Made by a program: the position numbers and the translations under genes. Below are positions 7,516 to 9,549 of a DNA stretch of 9,549 nucleotides, piece after piece. Position 1 is the first letter of the stretch; every line of letters begins with the position of its first letter. The notes beneath the pieces were generated by a model. It was not told where the DNA came from. It saw nothing but the letters and a program-made list of their open reading frames with translations, and did no database searches. This DNA is from Phycisphaeraceae bacterium (GTDB lineage Bacteria > Planctomycetota > Phycisphaerae > Phycisphaerales > Phycisphaeraceae), in contig JAESSU010000194.1 in the NCBI GenBank assembly GCA_016763955.1, forward strand, positions 1 to 9,549. The letters are read 5' to 3'.

Positions 7516-8550
7516 TTACGCGCTTTCACGCACCACTAATTCAGGTTCAAAAAGCAAGCTTTGGACCACGGAATCATCACCCGAAAGACGCCCAAGTAGA
7601 AACAGACAAGTCTGCTGAGCCATTTTTAAGAAAGGCTGCCTGATGGTCGTTAATTGCGGACGTACTAGGCTCGCTAACTGAATGTCATCAAACCCAATCA
7701 CTGCTAATTGCTCGGGAACTTTTAACCCCATTTTCTGAGCTGCGTACATTGCACCCACAGCCATCAAATCGTTGCTACAAATGATGGCATCTGTCTGAGG
7801 AGCTTGTTCAAGAAGCTTTGGCAGTAAAGCAGTCCCCGTTTCTACGGTGGATTGCCCTTGGGCCAAAATGCTCTTTGGAGTCACTTTAAGTTTTCGTGTT
7901 TTCATCGCCTCTGTGAAACTATCCACACGCTGTTTGTATGCCCAATTGGAAGTCTCACCTGAGAGGAATGCGATATGCCGCCTGCCAATACGGTTTAGAT
8001 AACGAACTGCTTTATCAATCCCCGTCAGATTATTCACCGTCACATTATCCATAGGCAGTAAATTGTTTTGCTTACCGACATAGATCACCGGCGTTTGTTG
8101 ATACGTTAACTCTTTAATATATTGATGCGATTGTTCAGAATGTGGACTTTCACAGCTATAGAGAATAATGCCATCGACATGATCTTGGAGCATGTACTGA
8201 AGCTGTTTATGCTCTTCGTCAATTGAACCATACGTGCAACCAAGGACCAGCGAATAGCCACGTTCCTGTAGCAAGTCATGAAACACATGTAGGGGCAAGC
8301 TGTAGGCAGGGTTGCCGATGTCCGGGACGATCACGCCGATGCGATTGGTTGAGCCTTTGCGTAAAGAGGCTGCGCGTGCGTCTGGACGATAGCCTGTTTA
8401 CTTTACTGCTTTTTCAATTTTCAGCCGTGTCTTGGCGGAGACCTGGCCGTTATTAAAAAAGCGAGACACGGTTGAGGGGGCCACGCCCGCAATCTTGGCA
8501 ATGGCTATAATGCCGGTGATTTTTTTTGTTGTCTTTTTTTGTCGTGTCAC
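7516..8550 (-). pseudogene. LacI-family repressor gene interrupted by one in-frame TAA
   Basis: Read from GTG 8550 the frame gives 344 codons before TAA 7516-7518, the canonical LacI length. Codons about 9-50 are the helix-turn-helix (IAIAKIAGVAPSTVSRFFNN). Codon 51 is TAA (8400-8398), in what is normally the KAV-x-x-x-GYRP linker; AAA or GAA to TAA would explain it. The same frame then continues with GYRPDARAASLRKG (hinge helix with its leucine), RIGVIVPDIGNPAY and the sensor domain ending VIGFDDIQLASLVRPQLTTI. No frameshift or other lesion is visible, so the inactivation looks recent, or it is a sequencing error. GTG 8550 is preferred over ATG 8571 because AAAGGG lies 7 nt before it, while ATG 8571 overlaps the predicted -10. 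Divergent from the hydrolase at 8759, which it would be expected to repress. Translation restart at GTG 8334 would give a sensor domain without DNA-binding part. Confidence 0.87.
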
Positions 8551-8569
8551 GCAGGAACCCTTTGGGGGC

Positions 8570-8597
8570 ATTATATAACAATTGCATCAATTGTAAA
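8570..8597 (-). promoter_or_regulatory. predicted promoter of the LacI-family gene
   Basis: On the minus strand TTTACA (8597-8592, 5/6) and a perfect TATAAT (8575-8570) are separated by 16 bp. The start point would be near 8563, downstream of ATG 8571 and upstream of GTG 8550. This is the main reason to prefer the GTG start together with the AAAGGG at 8563-8558. Confidence 0.55.
8578..8594. promoter_or_regulatory. perfect palindrome inside the lacI-type promoter
   Basis: ACAATTG (8578-8584), CAT, CAATTGT (8588-8594) is a perfect 7-bp inverted repeat with a 3-bp spacer. It fills the gap between the predicted -35 and -10 of the repressor gene. It is unlike the GGAA...TTCC palindromes nearby, so it might bind a different regulator. 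Its AT-rich composition makes chance possible. Confidence 0.3.
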
Positions 8598-8598
8598 C

Positions 8599-8610
8599 GG
8601 AAACCTTTCC
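8599..8610. promoter_or_regulatory. probable LacI-family operator 2 (autoregulatory)
   Basis: GGAAACCTTTCC is a palindrome with perfect 5-bp arms around a CC centre. It matches operator 1 (8715-8726) at 10 of 12 positions and abuts the predicted -35 of the divergent repressor gene. The spacing to operator 1, centre to centre, is 116 bp, close to eleven turns of B-DNA, so a loop between the two sites is geometrically plausible. Confidence 0.55.
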
Positions 8611-8685
8611 AGAAATGAAAAAGTTGCCCCAGGCTTAAAATCTTTATATAGATGCAATATATTTAAAAATTAATCACAAAACCCC

Positions 8686-8714
8686 TTGACAATCATTATT
8701 TTCAAAGCAATACT
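8686..8714 (+). promoter_or_regulatory. predicted promoter of the ADP-ribosylglycohydrolase gene
   Basis: A perfect TTGACA (8686-8691) is followed after 17 bp by AATACT (8709-8714, 4/6 match). The start would be near 8721, inside operator 1. The upstream 8641-8680 stretch is very AT-rich and could act as an UP element. AGGA (8747-8750) lies 8 nt before ATG 8759. Confidence 0.6.
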
Positions 8715-8727
8715 GGAATCGTTTCCA
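8714..8727. promoter_or_regulatory. probable LacI-family operator 1
   Basis: TGGAATCGTTTCCA is an inverted repeat (TGGAA/TTCCA around TCGT) with the central CG typical of LacI/GalR-family operators. It begins at the last base of the -10 and covers the expected transcription start of the downstream gene, the classic position for repression. The natural regulator is the divergent LacI-family gene, or a paralogue, since that gene is broken here. Confidence 0.68.
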
Positions 8728-8758
8728 TTTAACAACTTGTTTTTACAGGAATCAGATC

Positions 8759-9549
8759 ATGGCATTACCAAACAATTTCAAAGACAAAGTTCTCGGCTGC
8801 TGGATTGGCAAATCAATCGGTGGAACCATTGGCGGGCCTCTTGAGGGCAATACGAACTTTCTAGACCTGCCTTATGAATACCCACAAATCAATATCGACA
8901 ATGACGACCTAGACCTGCAACTTGTCTGGCTTCACCAACTTGAAAAACTAGGCTTAAACATCACCGCAGACGACTTAGGCGACGCATGGCTTACCCATGT
9001 CAAATTCCCTTTTGACGAATATGGTGTTGCGATGGCGAACCTGCGGATGGGGATCAAGCCCCCTGCTTGTGGCTATTTTAACAACTGGTTTACCAATGGC
9101 ATGGGCTCACCGATCCGCAGTGAAATTTGGGCTTGCCTGTTCCCCGGACGACCTGAAATCGCAGGCTACTATGCTTATCTCGATGCACAGGTTGACCATT
9201 GGGATGAATCAGTCTGGGGCGAAATTCTTTTTGCTTGTATGGAAAGTATTGCCTTTGTTGAGTCCGATTTGCACAAAATAATCGACCAAGGACTCGAATT
9301 CATTCCTGATCACAGTTTGATGAAACAGGCCATTTTGTTGACCGTCAAGCTTCATGCAGAAGGTAAATCGCTGCGAGAAACGCGCGAAAAAATCCTTGCA
9401 GACTATAACCATCACAACTTTACAGACAGCGTGCAAAACGTGGCATTCACCATTGCAGGCCTGCTCTATGGCGGCGGTGATTTCCTTAAGTGCATCCTAG
9501 ATGCTTCGGCATGTGGCTACGACGTAGACTGCACGGCTGCCACGGCAGG
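8759..9549 (+). CDS. ADP-ribosylglycohydrolase (ARH/DraG) family protein, 3' end outside window
   Basis: The first 263 codons are present and intact. Residues 13-30 show the glycine-rich GCWIGKSIGGTIGGPLEG segment that opens this family. D47-N-D49-D50 matches the conserved metal-binding DD region. D255-V-D257-C with the following TAATA matches the C-terminal metal-binding 'DTD..A' motif. The family (PF03747) is Mg-dependent and all-alpha; members remove ADP-ribose from proteins or act on related ribosides. No signal peptide is seen, so it is probably cytoplasmic. The start is supported by AGGA 8 nt upstream. Control by a LacI-type repressor through the operator at 8714-8727 hints at a carbon-source-responsive role rather than nitrogenase control; E. 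coli yegU, next to a nucleoside transporter and a sugar kinase, is a comparable context. The exact substrate cannot be told from the sequence. Confidence 0.87.
   Translation, partial: MALPNNFKDKVLGCWIGKSIGGTIGGPLEGNTNFLDLPYEYPQINIDNDDLDLQLVWLHQLEKLGLNITADDLGDAWLTHVKFPFDEYGVAMANLRMGIKPPACGYFNNWFTNGMGSPIRSEIWACLFPGRPEIAGYYAYLDAQVDHWDESVWGEILFACMESIAFVESDLHKIIDQGLEFIPDHSLMKQAILLTVKLHAEGKSLRETREKILADYNHHNFTDSVQNVAFTIAGLLYGGGDFLKCILDASACGYDVDCTAATA

Noticed and set aside
7516..8334. A stand-alone sensor protein starting at GTG 8334.
   Set aside because: The same frame upstream encodes the matching helix-turn-helix and hinge, interrupted by one stop codon. There is no convincing ribosome-binding site before 8334, so it is treated as a fragment of a LacI-family gene.
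1438..8400. Recoding of TAA to a sense codon, because two genes contain an isolated in-frame TAA (1438 and 8398-8400).
   Set aside because: TAA is the normal terminator of the regulator (1339-1341), of the DUF4838 gene (5362-5364) and of the pilin and LacI frames themselves, and the pilin also has frameshifts. Independent gene decay is simpler.
8569..8571. ATG 8571 as start of the LacI-family gene.
   Set aside because: It overlaps the predicted -10 TATAAT and has no ribosome-binding site. GTG 8550 has AAAGGG 7 nt upstream and gives the usual family length.
1..9549. Insertion sequences, CRISPR arrays, phage or toxin-antitoxin genes.
   Set aside because: No transposase motifs, terminal inverted repeats, regularly spaced repeats or small two-gene modules were found on either strand.

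Overview
The window looks like a chromosomal segment of a free-living, probably marine or sediment bacterium of the PVC group. Phycisphaerae-type Planctomycetota or Lentisphaerota are the best guesses. The reasons are a prepilin of the 'FTLIELLVVISII ... H-Xn-DG' class in a sugar-degradation locus, a DUF4838 glycosidase-like protein, a formylglycine sulfatase, a GntR/LacI hybrid regulator and an ADP-ribosylglycohydrolase, all at moderate GC (about mid-40s percent by eye). The phylum assignment is inference from gene content only.

Left part (1-7202, + strand) is a likely polysaccharide-utilisation cluster. After a possible gene tail (1-69) and a recognisable promoter come: a GntR-headed regulator with a LacI-type sugar-sensing domain (163-1341); a prepilin-like gene 15 bp downstream, broken by one nonsense codon and two frameshifts (1357-2080); a 239-bp spacer; a secreted 1014-residue DUF4838 protein with a C-terminal jelly-roll and CBM_4_9-like module (2320-5364); and, 8 bp later, a 609-residue sulfatase (5373-7202). 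The simplest reading is that the secreted DUF4838 protein attacks a sulfated, probably algal, polysaccharide, that the sulfatase (no visible export signal) desulfates the products, and that the regulator senses a released sugar.

Middle part (7203-7515): a bidirectional rho-independent terminator separates the + strand cluster from a minus-strand tRNA-Arg(ACG), which has its own good promoter (7457-7484).

Right part (7516-9549): a minus-strand LacI-family repressor gene (7516-8550) is interrupted by a single in-frame TAA at codon 51, between the DNA-binding and hinge/ligand domains. It is divergent from an ADP-ribosylglycohydrolase family gene that runs off the window (8759-9549). The divergent region holds two near-identical palindromes, GGAA(T/A)C(G/C)TTTCC, 116 bp apart. 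One sits just downstream of the -10 of the hydrolase promoter and one sits beside the -35 of the repressor's own promoter: a textbook layout of repression plus autoregulation whose repressor now appears broken.

No insertion sequence, CRISPR array, phage gene or origin was seen. The most notable points are the two decaying genes (pilin and repressor) beside intact functional partners, the operator pair, and the unusual C-terminal extension of the sulfatase.
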